This document shows positions 11,397-22,612 of a stretch of DNA of 64,000 bases, in pieces (within the stretch, counting starts at the first letter, position 1; each line of letters opens with the position of its first letter). The stretch is from Jaltomata sinuosa. Its lineage: Eukaryota; Streptophyta; Magnoliopsida; Solanales; Solanaceae. The notes under the pieces are model-generated. The model saw only the letters and a program-made list of their open reading frames with translations. It was not told the origin of the DNA and did no database searches. The stretch is taken from positions 340,164 through 404,163 of the forward strand of contig QJPP01000441.1 of the NCBI GenBank assembly GCA_003996215.1, written 5' to 3'. Both the position numbers and the translations under genes were made by a program.

Positions 11397-11881
11397 ATCT
11401 GGTCAGAATCAGGAAACAAGTCACCGGAAACAAAGAGAAATCGCAGCAGCAACTCACATTTGCCAAAACCAGTCAGCACAAACTCAGATCTGCCAAAAAA
11501 GTAAGAAGTCGCTGGAAAATATTGTTTCTCACCGAAACTTGAAGAAAACTATCAGTTTGTTGTCGGATTAGTCAGGCGACCTAAGTGGAGAAAGAAATTC
11601 TTGAAAAAAGTGGCCGAAAAAAGGCTCACGCGCCCAGCGCATTATCTAGATCTTGCCGGAGATGTCTGCTCTGGTTGGCAGATGGCAGCGCATGGAGAGG
11701 CTTCTGTCAGTGAAAATTTAGGGTTATGGTCTCTGAAGGTGTGGGACCTCGTGGTGGTGTTGGTTTTTTGCATAACACTGATGAACACGGGGTGACACAA
11801 CACAGCCCTAGCAAGTTGCCAGAATTTGACGCACGGCGACTGTTTTGTCATAATTTTCTTTCACCGATGTTTCTCACCAAT

Positions 11882-11893
11882 GCTCTGATACCA
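11882..11893 (-). other. primer-binding site of copia K
   Basis: The minus strand reads TGGTATCAGAGC exactly, complementary to the plant initiator-Met tRNA 3' end, directly beside the LTR that starts at 11894. Confidence 0.9.
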
Positions 11894-12061
11894 TGTCAGA
11901 AATATAGGAGAAAAATATTATTGAATTGTGTCTTCATTATTACACAAAGATTATATATATAGACACTAGACAATAATCCTTTACCAAGTAGGATTTTATA
12001 TACTATTCCTATTCGTACTCTAACTAGGATTCTATATACTATTCCTATTCCTATTCTAACA
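11894..12061 (-). repeat. 5' LTR of copia K
   Basis: It begins TGTCAGAAATATAGG and ends CTATTCTAACA, the counterpart of 9571-9736. The 485 bp between it and the fused frame (11397-11881) are an untranslated leader in which I see no domain. Confidence 0.9.
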
Positions 12062-12340
12062 TATACTATCAACTATAATGAATACTACAATCAACGGAGC
12101 AAAAATAAGACGGACATGAAGAAGCTGACAAGGTCTGGGGTACCAAGCTAATAAATCCAACCCAAGGATGCTAATTAGTACAATTATATCCTATATATGT
12201 GGAGTCAAAAAGAGTTAAACCATAACCTACCTGTCATCCGACGACAAGCTGCTAGGACGACGATGTCTAAGCTCGAATCGCTCCGAGAAACTCCAAAATG
12301 AAATCAAGCTCAAATTTAGGCTTGAATAACTTGACGTAGA
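12062..12340 (-). repeat. E0 LTR, continuation after copia K
   Basis: The alignment to the E1 LTR resumes (compare 14510-14720, both with CATCCGACGACAAGCTG-type sequence) and fades at about 12300-12340. From there to 12593 is AT-rich spacer with no recognisable feature. Confidence 0.65.
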
Positions 12341-12593
12341 TAATTGATTTTATTTCAAAAATTGAATAAATCAGCAAAATATATGTTTCTACTTAATACT
12401 CCCTCGGACAGTATACACATACATGTAGCAGTAGGTTAAACTTCACTTTGCAATGGAACCAAAAATAAATGAATGAAAAGTTTTCCTGTGAGTTTTTAAA
12501 GAAAATTTCATGTAAGGAATATTGTTGCTGAAGTTGAAATGGTTGATAAATATCACATATATACGACCACTTAAAAAAGAAAGGATAATTACT

Positions 12594-15500
12594 TGTTACG
12601 ATCTGATTTCTCGATCATGATGGCACCTACAACCCCCCGGTAGGCGAATTAATCCCCGTAGCTCGGAACGGTTAGTAGTGGTCTACATTCTAACAATTTA
12701 AGCGGAAGAACAATTTAATAAGCAGAAGCAAGGGAACAAGATGAAGAAAAATAGATAACAGGAATATATACATATGCGGAAGCTAAACCAAACCCAAAAC
12801 CTGGTATCATAGTATAGAGTCGGAACTACAAACAAGGAGTACGAAGCATACAAAATAATGTATACATAAATGTCTCCGAGTAGTAACAGAGTACATAAGC
12901 AAAAGATAAACTAATGGTGATGGCCCACACTAGGATCTACACCAGAGCTCACCCTCAGTCTGGAGAATCACAAAAGCAGCCCCTCGCACGAGTCTTCAAC
13001 GAGCTAATGGTGATGGCCCACACTAGGATCTACACCAGAAGATGTAGTGTGTAGTGTGAGCATCAAATACGAAGCAAAAGGTACCCAGTAGGTATCATAG
13101 GCCGATTGGGCACATATAAGATAAAAGCGTAGTAACAGACAGAATAGAAGTAAGTAGTTATGGAGATCTACGAAAAATGCATAGGAACTAGCCCAGAGGG
13201 AAGACAACAGAAATAACATACAAGGCTAGCAAGTAGAGTATATATACACAATAGGCACAGGTGAAAGTAAGAAATGACGCACCTGGGATCCTTGCAACAA
13301 CAGTATATACACAATAAGTTTTAGAAGTGGATGGTATACCAGTAACCTCAAGTACAAGGGAATGAAGAGGAGAGTAAAGATAGACATGCTCGGAAACATG
13401 AATCAATAACCAAACTAATCATACCAATCTCAAATCTAGAAAGTAACAACTTAGCAGTATACAAACTTATAAGTATAATCATAACAGGGTATAACACTAC
13501 GATAAAGTAACAAGAGTCTACCTACAGTCCCCCGGCCGCCCATACAACTGAGGAACATAAAGAAGCAAAAACAAACCCTCCGGCCGCTCATACAATCAGA
13601 GCGTACACTCAACAAATAGAAAACAAGGGTGGAGCCTCAGACAATGAATGATATGATGTATGAAGATCTCAGGGTGGGATAGTAACTCTGTATGTACCTC
13701 CACCGGTGCCAATCGGGCCCAGTAGGTAGGTTCCATGAAAGGACACTGCCCGTATACCTTTACTTTGTAGTATACCCTTCCTCCGGCACACGCAGCCCCA
13801 AGCCCCAAGTCCGGAATGGCAAGGTCCATGGAGGTCCTGGAACCCATACTAAAACTCAGTATTGAAAACGTGTCATCTGGAAGCAAGTTCAGGTTCAAGC
13901 TAGAGACCCAGTCTCGAATATGCATGCCCAGACCCTGTCCAGGAATAAAGTAGTGGAAAAATGTCTCAAAAACACCTCCAAGGGTTCCCGAAGCGTAATC
14001 AGGTCTAAAACAGTAGAAAGTCAACTCAGATGCTCAGTCCGACCGAGGCTAAAGTCATCTCAAGTCAGTAAGAAAACTCATCTAGCACCCCGGACCTGCC
14101 GAGTCTAGCATTAATAGTGAAACTGGTAATAGAAATCACAATTTAACTTTCTTTTACCACAAGAAGATCCACAAGTTAAATCAAACCATTTCCAATTCAT
14201 TTCCGTCGAAAATGGGCCCCCGGGGCCATGCAAAGTTAGAAAAACAGTTCCAGTAGGCCGAAGCCAAAACCGTAGTAAAACGTGGATAAATCCTCTTTAT
14301 ATGCATGGAAATGATATGATCAAACACAAATAGCCGCCCAGCAGCTCACAATCAACCTATCGGCCCTGCACAGGCTCCAATCACTCTACAACACAGATAG
14401 CCAGCATAGTATCATGACAACGATACCTGGGACTCACGAGCACCCTCGAATCACCCACCATCTATGTTCCAGAGTCAAAACAAGGCCACACAGGATCATA
14501 AGGGTGATAATATCAACTACGGAGAATACTACACACAACAGAGGAAAGAAACGAGGCGAATCATGGAAAGCGGTCAAGGTCTGTGGTACCAACCTAATAG
14601 CCCAACCCAAGGGTGCCAGCTAGTAAAATTTTATCCGATATATGCTAAGTCTAGGGAGTTTAGACCGTAACCTACCTGTCGTCCGACGACAAGCTGTTGG
14701 GACAATGAAATTTAAGCCTAAATCACTCTAAGAAACCCCGAACAATAATCAAACTATCAAAAACATAAATAATGCATCAAGGCGAGTCTAACGATACCCA
14801 TATTGCTATAAAAATAGTCGGGCCAAAATTTTGGGTCAACGGCAGGCCCGTGGGCCCTGCAACCCAAAATAAAAAATGAAGACACACATTATGATCATCA
14901 AGATTGAGGGAGTGCATGCCCGAAAAATCAAGGAATTTGGGCAACAATCTCGGGCTAAAACAGCCCCTAAGTAAAGGAACCAACAATTGGAAATTAAGGA
15001 ATAAATCGGAGATAGGCAAGAATCACTTACCAAAAGAGAGAATTAAGCCAAGGGATGTGAATTGAGTGAGTCCACGAGCATGTAACTCCAGACACGGACA
15101 TATTCTACAATAAAAATTCGAGCTTGAGCAATTGGCAACAATGGTGAATTTTAATCAATGGAGAATACAAGTTGGGGAAAGAAGGAGACTCACCAATTAG
15201 TGACGGAGATGCCCACGGAGCTATGGTGTGATTTTCACAAGTATTTGAGTGCCAGAAGAGAAGTAGTTAGTGGTTTGATAGCTCTTAACAATGGAGGGAC
15301 GTTTTTAGAATGAGGAGAAATAAAGGAGAATGATATTTTAAAAGCTGCCAGTAGACACCGCAAATGCGGTAGCTGTAATTGCGGCCAAGCACCGCAAATG
15401 CGGAACCCACATCATTAGCCCAACACTACAAATGCGGCGCTACACCGTAAATGTGGCCAAGCAACGCAAATACAGAACTAGCACCTTCGGCCAGACACCA

Positions 15501-16243
15501 CAAAAATGGTGTTTTACCGCAAATGCGGTAGCCGCAATTGAGGACCCAACAGGTACAATAACTCAGCCAAAAACCAGCTAAGTTTAAAATGCACGATTGA
15601 ACCCTCGGGAAGCATCTGGGGTCCCGCAGATACAATGATCTATGCTACTCAACTAAAAATAGTATTCTGGACTCAATGGAATCGATGAAAATACCAACGA
15701 AGGTCGATAGCACAAAAAGTGGGCCCCACGCCTAAGAACCAACTTTGGCCAAACTTTCCGAAATGGAACACCAAGGCCAAAAATGAGTCCAGAAGCGTCG
15801 AGACCCAAACCAAAGGTCCTTCCAGGGTCGTCATTCCAGAGCTAACAGCGTGGTCAGAAATTCCATCCGAGGCCGTCTTTTTCGAATGTTGACCAAAGTC
15901 AAACTTTCAAGTTCAACTTGGCTAAAACACAAAAACTAAGACAAAACAAAACTAAAAGCTCCCATAACCTGATCAAGGGTCCACCTAGACCAAAATCCAC
16001 GCTCCGGAGCTAACGGAACTGTCATAATTTGATTTCGAGCATGTTTACCAAGAATGTTGACTAAAGTCAACAATATTCAAAGTTAAGGCTACAAAATAGG
16101 TAAACAGCCAAAACAACCAAACGAATGACCAGGGCATCAAACTACTGGTCCCAGCAAGCCATAAATGACTCGGGGTCGCTACAGGGAAGCTCTAACAACA
16201 CAACCAATGCGTAAACGCGAAGATGATCGGAAGGGTCATCACA
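12594..16243 (-). repeat. long LTR of E array (3' LTR of E1)
   Basis: About 3.65 kb, from TGTTACGATC at 12594 to the complement of TGTGATGACCC at 16233-16243, which follows the chromodomain frame end and fits the common gypsy LTR start TGT(A/G)ATGACCC. It matches the LTR of E0. It contains a palindrome cluster at 15357-15540. The apparent frame at 13596-14024 on the minus strand lies inside it and has no recognisable domain. Confidence 0.75.
15357..15540. repeat. palindrome cluster in long E LTR
   Basis: Copies of ACCGCAAATGCGGT or close variants occur at 15357-15370, about 15390-15403, 15442-15456 and 15515-15530. A longer CACCACAAAAATGGTG version lies at about 15497-15512. Arms pair, centres are AA-rich, and in some degenerate copies both arms have changed (CCGTAAATGTGG). 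It lies 700-890 nt from the LTR 5' boundary. Confidence 0.75.
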
Positions 16244-17523
16244 ACATCCACTACTAAAAAGACTTTCATCCTCGAAAGTCAAGAAGGAAGGAGTACATGA
16301 AGGCTCGAACAACTGTGGATAATGAGCACGCAACTCACTCTCGGTCTCCCAAGTAGCCTCCTCGACCGGATGATGTTTCCACTGAACTTTCACAACTGGA
16401 ATATCCCTAGATCTCAATCTTCTAATATCTCTGGCCAAAATAGCTATCGGCTCCTCAACAAAGGATAAACTCTCATCCAGCTGAACAAAATCCCAATGCA
16501 ACACATAAGACTCATCTAGAATATACCGGCGCAACATCGAGACATGAAAAACTGGATGGACAGCCAAACACATCAGAGGTAAAGCTAACATGTAGGCAAC
16601 ACTGCCAACCCTCTGTAGAATCTCAAATGGCCCAATGAACCTGGGGCTAAGCTTTCCCCACCGACCAAATCTCATCACGCCCTTCACAAGCGATACTCGA
16701 AGGAAAACCAAGTCACCAACACTGAACTCTAAGGCACGAAGTCTACGATCAGCGTAGCTCTTCTGCCTACTCTGAGCTGCTCTAAGTCAATCTTGAATCA
16801 AACGAACTTGGTCTAAGGAATCTCTAAGCAAATTCGTACTCTGCGGTCTAGACACTAACCTATCAAACCAACCAATCGGCAATCTGCAACACCTACCATA
16901 CAAAGCCTCGAAAGGTGCCATGTCGATGCTCGAATGAAAGTTATTATTTTAAGCAAACTCGTCCAAGGGCACAAAATGATCCCAAAAACCTCCAAAGTCA
17001 AGTACACAAGCCCGAAGCATGTCCTCTAAGACCTGAATAGTCCTCTCAGACTGGCCATCTGTCTGAGGGTGGAAAACAGTACTAAGCTAAACCACTGTAC
17101 CCAAATCCCTCTGTATAGCTCTCCAGAACTGAGCTGTGAACTGAGCATCGCGGTCTGAAATGATAGAAGCTGGGACCCCATGCAACCGAACAACCTCACA
17201 AATGTAAATCTAAGCTAACTTCTTAGAACCATAGAAAGTCTGAACCGGCAAGAAGTGGGCTGACTTAGTCAGCCGATCCACAATCACCCAAATGGAATCA
17301 AAACCCCAAAAAGTACGAGGCAAACCAACAATGAAGTCCATAGTAATACCTTCCCACTTCCACTCAGGAATGGGAAGTCGCTGCATCAAACCACCCGATC
17401 TCATATGCTCGAACTTCACCTGTTGACGGTCCAAATACCAAGATAAGAACTATGCGACATCTCGCTTCATACCACTCCTAGTAGAGCTATCTCAAATCTC
17501 TATACATCTTCACCGTGCCAGGA
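16142..17523 (-). pseudogene. gypsy E1 integrase and chromodomain
   Basis: The frame 16142-16711 encodes the integrase C-terminus (FGRWGKLSPRFIGPFEILQRVG, a GPF/Y-type module) and a chromodomain-like tail with VQWKHHPVEEATWE, continuing into LTR sequence. The core is seen at 17210-17434 (WEGITMDFIVGLPRT, with the first catalytic Asp, and DSIWVIVDRLTKSAHFLPV). Between these, stops and shifts break the frame around 16900-17210. Its role would have been insertion of the cDNA and chromatin targeting. It cannot be active as it stands. Confidence 0.85.
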
Positions 17524-18558
17524 TGAATGGAGTATCTAGAACAATGCGCCTCAGGAAGTATCAGCTGAATCAAATCTCTAACCCTCGGAACACAAAGTCG
17601 ACCACCAAACCTCAGAATACCATCAGAACCCAAAGTAGCCCGACTGGCCTTACCCCGAACTACCTGATCATGAAGGTCACACAAACTCTGATCCTCAAAC
17701 TGTTGGCTCAGAATCTGATCTACTATAGTAGAACAAACCTCAATACTGGCAAGAATTTTGCTAGGATCCGACAAGTCAAGCCTAACCAAATGGTTGGCCA
17801 AGGACTGGATATCCAAGGCCAATGGTCGCTCAGAAGCTGAAAGCAAAGCTAGGCTTCCCATACTCACCGCCTTCAGACTCAAGGCATCCGCTACCACGTT
17901 TGCCTTGCCCAAATGGTATAGAATAGTGAAATCATAGTCCTTCAGCAACTCAATCCATCTCCTCTCCCTCGAGTTTAGCTCTCGCTGACTCGTAATATAC
18001 TGAAGACTACGGTGATCGGTGAATATCTCACAATGGACTTCATACAAGTAGTGCCTCTAGATCTTTAGCGTGAAGACAACCACTGCAAACTCCAAGTCAT
18101 GAGTGGGGTAGTTGCACTCGTGAACCTTCAGTTGTATCGATGCACATGCTATCACTCGGCCGTGCTATATCAACACACAACCAAGACCAACCTCGGACGC
18201 ATCACAATATATGGCGAAACTCTAACCTTCGACCGGTAAAGTCAAAACTGGAGCTGAAGTCAATAAGGCCTTAAGCCTCTAGAAGCTATCCTCGCACTGG
18301 TCCGACCACTGAAATGGAACATCCTTCCTAGTCAGCATAGTCAAGGGTGCTGCTATGGAAAAAATTCCTCAATGACCCGTCTGTAGTACCCGGTAAACCA
18401 ATAAAGTTGCGAACCTCGATAGGAGTAGTAGGTCTAGGCCAATCACGAACCGCAGAAATGTTACCCGGATTAACTCTAATCCCATCCTTAGACACCATGT
18501 ATCCTAGGAATGCAACTGACTCAAGCCAAAACTCATACTTTGAGAACTTCGCATAAAG
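17487..18558 (-). pseudogene. gypsy E1 RNase H and integrase HHCC region
   Basis: The frame 17487-18047 contains the later RNase H motifs (TDHRSLQYI, RRWIELLKDYD, KANVVADALS) and then FGGRLCVPRV and EAHCSRYSIHPGT, the first half of the integrase zinc site. The section 18050-18558, the reverse transcriptase connection and start of RNase H, is readable only in pieces because of stops. Two residues of the RNase H catalytic set (the TDH and ADAL Asp) remain. Confidence 0.8.
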
Positions 18559-19203
18559 TCAATGATCTTTCAAAGTCTGAAGTACAGTCCTTAAGTTCTG
18601 CTCATGCTCGTCCCTACTCCGGGAGTATACAAGAATTTCATCTATGAAGACTATCACGAACATATCCAAGTACGGGCTAAGCACCCTGTGCATCAAGTCC
18701 ATGAAAGCTACGTGGGAATTAGTCAACCCGAAAGACATCACCAGGAACTCATAATAGCCATAATGTGTCTTGAATGCTGTCTTAGGGATGTCCTCCAGCC
18801 TAATCCTTAACTGATGGTAGCCAGACCTCAAATCAGTCTTCAAAAACATGGCCAAACCCTGAAGCTGATCAAACAAATCATCAATCCTCGGCATCGGATA
18901 CCTTTTCTTAACTGTCACCTTATTCAACTGCCGATAATCAATACACATCTGAATCGACCCATCATGCTTCTTCACAAAGAGAACAGAAGCACCCCAAGAA
19001 GATACACTCTGTCTAATGAACCCCTTCGCTAACAAGTCCTGGAGCTGCTTCTTAAGCTCCCTCAACTTAGGAGGAGCCATACGGTAAGGAGGAATAGAAA
19101 TGGGCATGGTGCCTGGCTCTAACTCAATGATAAAATCAACATCTCTCTCAGGTAGAAGGCTTGGTAGGTCGGTAGGGAACACATCTAGGAAGTCTCTAAC
19201 CAC
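18559..19203 (-). pseudogene. gypsy E1 reverse transcriptase
   Basis: An open frame of 214 codons covers fingers and palm: SVSSWGASVLFVKKHD, QMCIDYRQLNKVTVK, LKTDLRSGYHQL and VIVFIDEILVYS. The active-site pair, normally FIDD, is FIDE, so the third catalytic Asp is replaced by Glu. In E2 (25247-25891) the same position is intact FIDD. The frame starts at an internal Met, and the upstream connection to the protease is broken near 19205-19290. Confidence 0.88.
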
Positions 19204-19292
19204 ATGAACAGACTCAAGAGATGGAGGGTCACACTAGCATCTTGGACATATACTAGATAAGCTAAACACCTGCGAGAGATCAACTTTCTAAC

Positions 19293-20250
19293 TCAAAGAC
19301 AAGAGATGATCCCAGATGGTGTGCGACTGACAGAATTCTGCCACACAATCGGGGATACATCAGGCATGGCTATGGTAATAGTCTTGGCATAACAATCCAA
19401 AACCGCACGGTGAGAGGATAACCAGTTCATGACCAGTATCACACCAAAATCTAACATATCAAGAATCATCAAGTCCCCCCAAGTCTCCAAATCACCAGCA
19501 GATATCATGCAAGATCTCACAATCTGATCCACTACTAAAGAATCTCCTACTAGGGTCAAAACAGGTACAGGAACAGATAATGGCTCACTAGCCAACCCCA
19601 AACAAGGCAGAAAGTAGGCAGATACATATGAACAAGTGGATCCAGGATCAAATAAAGCCATAGCAGACTGATGGCATACAAAAATCGTACCTATAATCAC
19701 GACATCCGAGGCCTTTTCCTTCGGTCTCCCAGGGACCACATAAAACTGGTGACGACTTCCACCTACTCGACTACCATCCCTACCACCAGCTCTGCCACGT
19801 GGAGCACCACTTCTACCCTGACCACCACCTCCTCGAGCCAATGGCTGAACTGAGTGAATAGGCTGAGCCGGCGGAGCGGCTGGCTGAACTGCACTCTGCT
19901 GGGGGCAATATCTAGCAAAATGACCAACAATACCACAGGTGAAACAAGCCCCTGATGACCTACTCGGTCGGGATGAACCAGCAAAACCTGTATGGCCACC
20001 ACGACCTGATACTCCAGAAATTGTACCCCTCGAAGACATACCGTTGTAGCCTTGGTGGCAGGTCTAACCCTACTCAAATTGAGTACTACTGGAGGTCTAA
20101 AGTGAAGCCTGAACCAGCCGGCTGGACTGACCCTGGTGCTGTTGTGGCTGATAACCCCTGCCCCACTGGCCTGACCCTCTACCACCATGTCTAGACCCAC
20201 TGTAGCTACCCTAATGTCGAGGCCTCTTATCTCTGGCCTCAGTGTCATGT
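19293..20250 (-). pseudogene. gypsy E1 gag zinc knuckle and aspartic protease
   Basis: The 248-codon frame has a Ser/Gly-rich start and a CCHC knuckle (CFTCGIVGHFARYC, about 19910-19950). A Gly/Arg-rich linker follows, then a retropepsin with ALFDPGSTCSYVSAYF and VILVMNWLSSHRAVLDC. The active-site DPG is intact. The frame overlapping 19763-20248 is the preceding gag end in another phase. This stretch is almost identical to 25981-26930 of E2, much more so than the neighbouring pol. Confidence 0.85.
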
Positions 20251-21260
20251 CGACGTGAATCCTCTATAGTACGGGCATAGTCTGTAATAGCTTGGAAAAA
20301 CTGATCACTAGCAACCAATATCTCTACAGGGTCTCTAAACTCCATTCGTATCCCCCAAATAAATCTACAGACCCTGTCAGCCTCAGTACGCATAATCATG
20401 TCCCCAAACGGAACAAGCTGATTGAAATGGGTCTCGTACTCTGAGGCGGTCATAGTATCCTGAGTAAATCTAGTGAACTTCTCTCTCCGATGCTCCTGGT
20501 CGCTCTGGGCTAAGAACTTGGTCATGAAGGCCTCATAAAACTTGGACCAAGACAAAGGAGGTAATGTAGGAGGTCGGCAAGCAACCTGTGCCCTTCACCA
20601 AAACTTAGCTGGACCCTCCAGCTGATATGCAGTATATCCAACTCTGTGAGTCTCTAGAAATCCCAGATGGTGTAATATCTCCTCACAAGTAGTAATGAAG
20701 TCATGTGGGTCCTGTCCTAATGTACCAGCAAATCTAGGCGGTGCCAATCTCAGAAATCTACTCAAGGCCTTCTGCTCCCCATCTGTCATAGTTGGGCGAG
20801 GAGCAAGTGGCTGTGCAACCGCTAGAACTGAAATAACCTCAGCGCGAGGAGACACAGTAGTAGGCTGCACTCCTAAACTATGGACACCCAGGGCTGCCCC
20901 CTGAGTAGATGTTTGTGCTACCTCAGAAGGTCTCTCCCCTATCGTACCCAATAGCTGAAGTAGTAAACCCCGAATATCTGAAGACTGAGCTGGGGATGAA
21001 GTTGGCACAGGAACTGGTACTGGAGATGCTGGTACTTGGGTTGTCCCCGGGTCTACAAGTTGCTGCTCAGGAGCAAGCTCTGGCTCATAATCAAACTCGG
21101 GCTCTATCTCGACTCTAGCAGCTCTAGCATGTGTCGCTGCTCCGGGATGACCTCGACCCCTACCTCTACCCTTGCGACCACCCCGGCCCCTAGCTGGAGT
21201 CGGAGGTGCAGGGGCAGGAGGCTCTCCTCCGCCAGAAGCCGAAGACCTCGTGTGAACCAT
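20211..21260 (-). pseudogene. gypsy E1 gag
   Basis: The start ATG is at the complement of 21258-21260 (MVHTRSSASGG). A Pro/Ala-rich region, a GRGRGRG basic stretch, an acidic FDYEPELAPEQQ and RLAPPRFAGTLGQDPHDFI follow, then a break at about 20595. The capsid half continues in 20211-20555 (SDQEHRREKFTRF, ASEYETHFNQL). This is the structural protein forming the virus-like particle. One stop near 20590 separates the halves. Confidence 0.85.
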
Positions 21261-21461
21261 CTGCGGGAGAGTGAACCAGAACAAGCGAGATTTCCAGAAA
21301 CTTCCAAGGATAGTACGCAGGAGAGTGAAACAAGAAATGTCTGTTTTTCCCAAGATGTCACCATATCCTCCCGTAGATTGAGTACGGATGTCTCAGCCCC
21401 AATCCGCGAGACTCTACTAGATATTGGCTCATCATATACCGATGACACCGGTGAACCTAGG

Positions 21462-21473
21462 GCTCTGATACCA
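21462..21473 (-). other. primer-binding site of E1
   Basis: The minus strand reads TGGTATCAGAGC exactly, the complement of the plant initiator-Met tRNA 3' end. It lies three bases from the LTR edge at 21477. Confidence 0.92.
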
Positions 21474-21476
21474 AGC

Positions 21477-21633
21477 TGTCACGACCCAATTTCTCGGTCA
21501 TGATGGCACCTACAATCCCCCGTTAGGTGAACCAATCCATGTAGCCCATTACTAACTGTTCTAGGCTATGGGAATTGGTTCACCTATCGGGGGGTTGTAG
21601 GTGCCATCATGACCGAGAAATCGGGTCGTGACA
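21477..21633. repeat. 157-bp inverted repeat at LTR edge (copy 1)
   Basis: Bases 21477-21546 and 21564-21633 are inverted copies of each other, about 70-nt arms with a few mismatches and an 17-nt centre, beginning TGTCACGACCC and ending GGGTCGTGACA. It looks like two LTR 3' ends fused head to head. Transcribed RNA from either strand would fold into a long hairpin. Confidence 0.85.
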
Positions 21634-22265
21634 TTACTACCTATAATTATTTAATTAGGAAAGTTACTACATTAGAATTAAAATAGTGACACCACATTAG
21701 CACATTACTTGCTACATATTCCTCATTTGATCCACGTGGGGTGTGTGTCAACACCACCTCTTCTTGTCTAGTACGTATGTACTCGAATATTGCATAGGCT
21801 CGTAGTAAAATACATTTAACTTTTTGAATATATCATAATTAATAGAAAATTATCTTAAATAAAATTTACTATATTATAATATTAAGTTTCAACATAACTA
21901 AGTTTACTATCTCCATTAAAATATTACTAACTTATAAAACTCTTGTAAAATAAATACATACACAAAGATATCATAACGAAACTGTTTTTCATAAATATTT
22001 AAAATATTTTAGGAAGGCAATAAAAATATAACTTTTTACCACATTTAACTTTTAAATTAAATATTTTTAAATACGCGCGATGTTTATAAAATTCTCAAAT
22101 TTAGGCTCGTAAGCCTTGTATACGGGACAGAAGGTTAAGGTCATACGATCGCAAATTACTATCGCACGATTTTGATAACTTAACTCTTAAGACTCAGCTC
22201 TAAAATAGGGAGATTACCATAAAGACCAAACGAACGACGAGGGTATCAAACCACCGGTCCCAGCA
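21477..22265 (-). repeat. middle short LTR of E array, truncated
   Basis: It opens with TGTCACGACCC beside the E1 primer site and matches 29532-30300 of the third LTR almost base for base. Only its outer ends resemble the long LTR: the first 70 bases, and the last 50 near 22215-22262, which align with 16080-16152. The middle, 21634-22200, is AT-rich and absent from the long LTR. The final 90 bases of the LTR are replaced by a gypsy F segment that starts at 22263. Confidence 0.7.
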
Positions 22266-22612
22266 CCCTGACATCATGACTGAGTTGCAACTAGCTGGGT
22301 GAGCATTTGGATTTCTCTTCTAAACTCAACATCTGAAGTGCTTGGCGGCCGTGGTGTAAACAACACAGGACCTCCCAGTGGGAATGATGTCAAAGGTGGA
22401 GATGAAGCTCTAGCATATTATCCAGAAGGGCAACCCAGGTATCTGGTCGGTACTCCACGAGTTGGAGGCAACATTTTTGTATTCACCTCATTAGCAACTC
22501 CAGCACTGGTGCTAGCCCTTTGGTTGGCAGTTGTCTTTCTCTTTGGAGGCATATTCTAAAATATGTAATATTGCATGAGTTAGAATCAGTTTTATAGAGT
22601 TCAACTCTATAG
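22263..22612 (-). repeat. gypsy F leader/gag fragment captured inside E array
   Basis: This 350-bp segment matches 39755-40104 of element F at roughly 95 percent by eye, including the gag start (ATG at the complement of 22550-22552). It has the same orientation as E. It replaces the E chromodomain, the pol end and the LTR start. The left joint shares GCA with F. The right joint shares AACTCTA with E (22603-22609). A chimeric minus-strand frame at 22512-22799 fuses E integrase to F leader sequence. Confidence 0.85.

Larger units (their letters stand above)
9571..12061 (-). mobile_element. Ty1/copia element K, 2.5 kb, internally deleted, nested in E0 LTR
   Basis: Both LTRs (9571-9736 and 11894-12061), a polypurine tract and a perfect initiator-Met primer site are present, so the ends are complete. 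Inside are only a gag C-terminus with zinc knuckles, a protease, the end of reverse transcriptase and a damaged RNase H. Integrase and most of reverse transcriptase are absent. The host LTR resumes at 12062, and the empty site can be seen in the E1 LTR near 14510. The expected 5-bp target duplication is imperfect (TGATA at left, TATAC at right). Homologous LTR bases differ at roughly one in twenty positions, so the insertion is not recent. Confidence 0.85.
5118..12340 (-). mobile_element. gypsy element E0, truncated, minus strand, split by copia K
   Basis: Reading on the minus strand: LTR (7842 rightward to 9570, resuming 12062 to about 12340), primer site 7827-7838, gag, protease, and the first part of reverse transcriptase, which stops abruptly at 5118. 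The LTR aligns with the long LTR of the E1 element (12594-16243) but is lost after about 12340, so both ends are truncated. Everything upstream of 5118 is unrelated sequence. The insertion of K at 9571 postdates E0. Confidence 0.8.

Noticed and set aside
13596..14024. 142-codon minus-strand frame
   Set aside because: It lies inside the long E LTR, has no domain, and is broken in the related LTR of E0.
22299..22559. Plus-strand frame repeated at 39791-40051
   Set aside because: Both are antisense to the F gag start. The real information is the minus-strand gag and its duplication.
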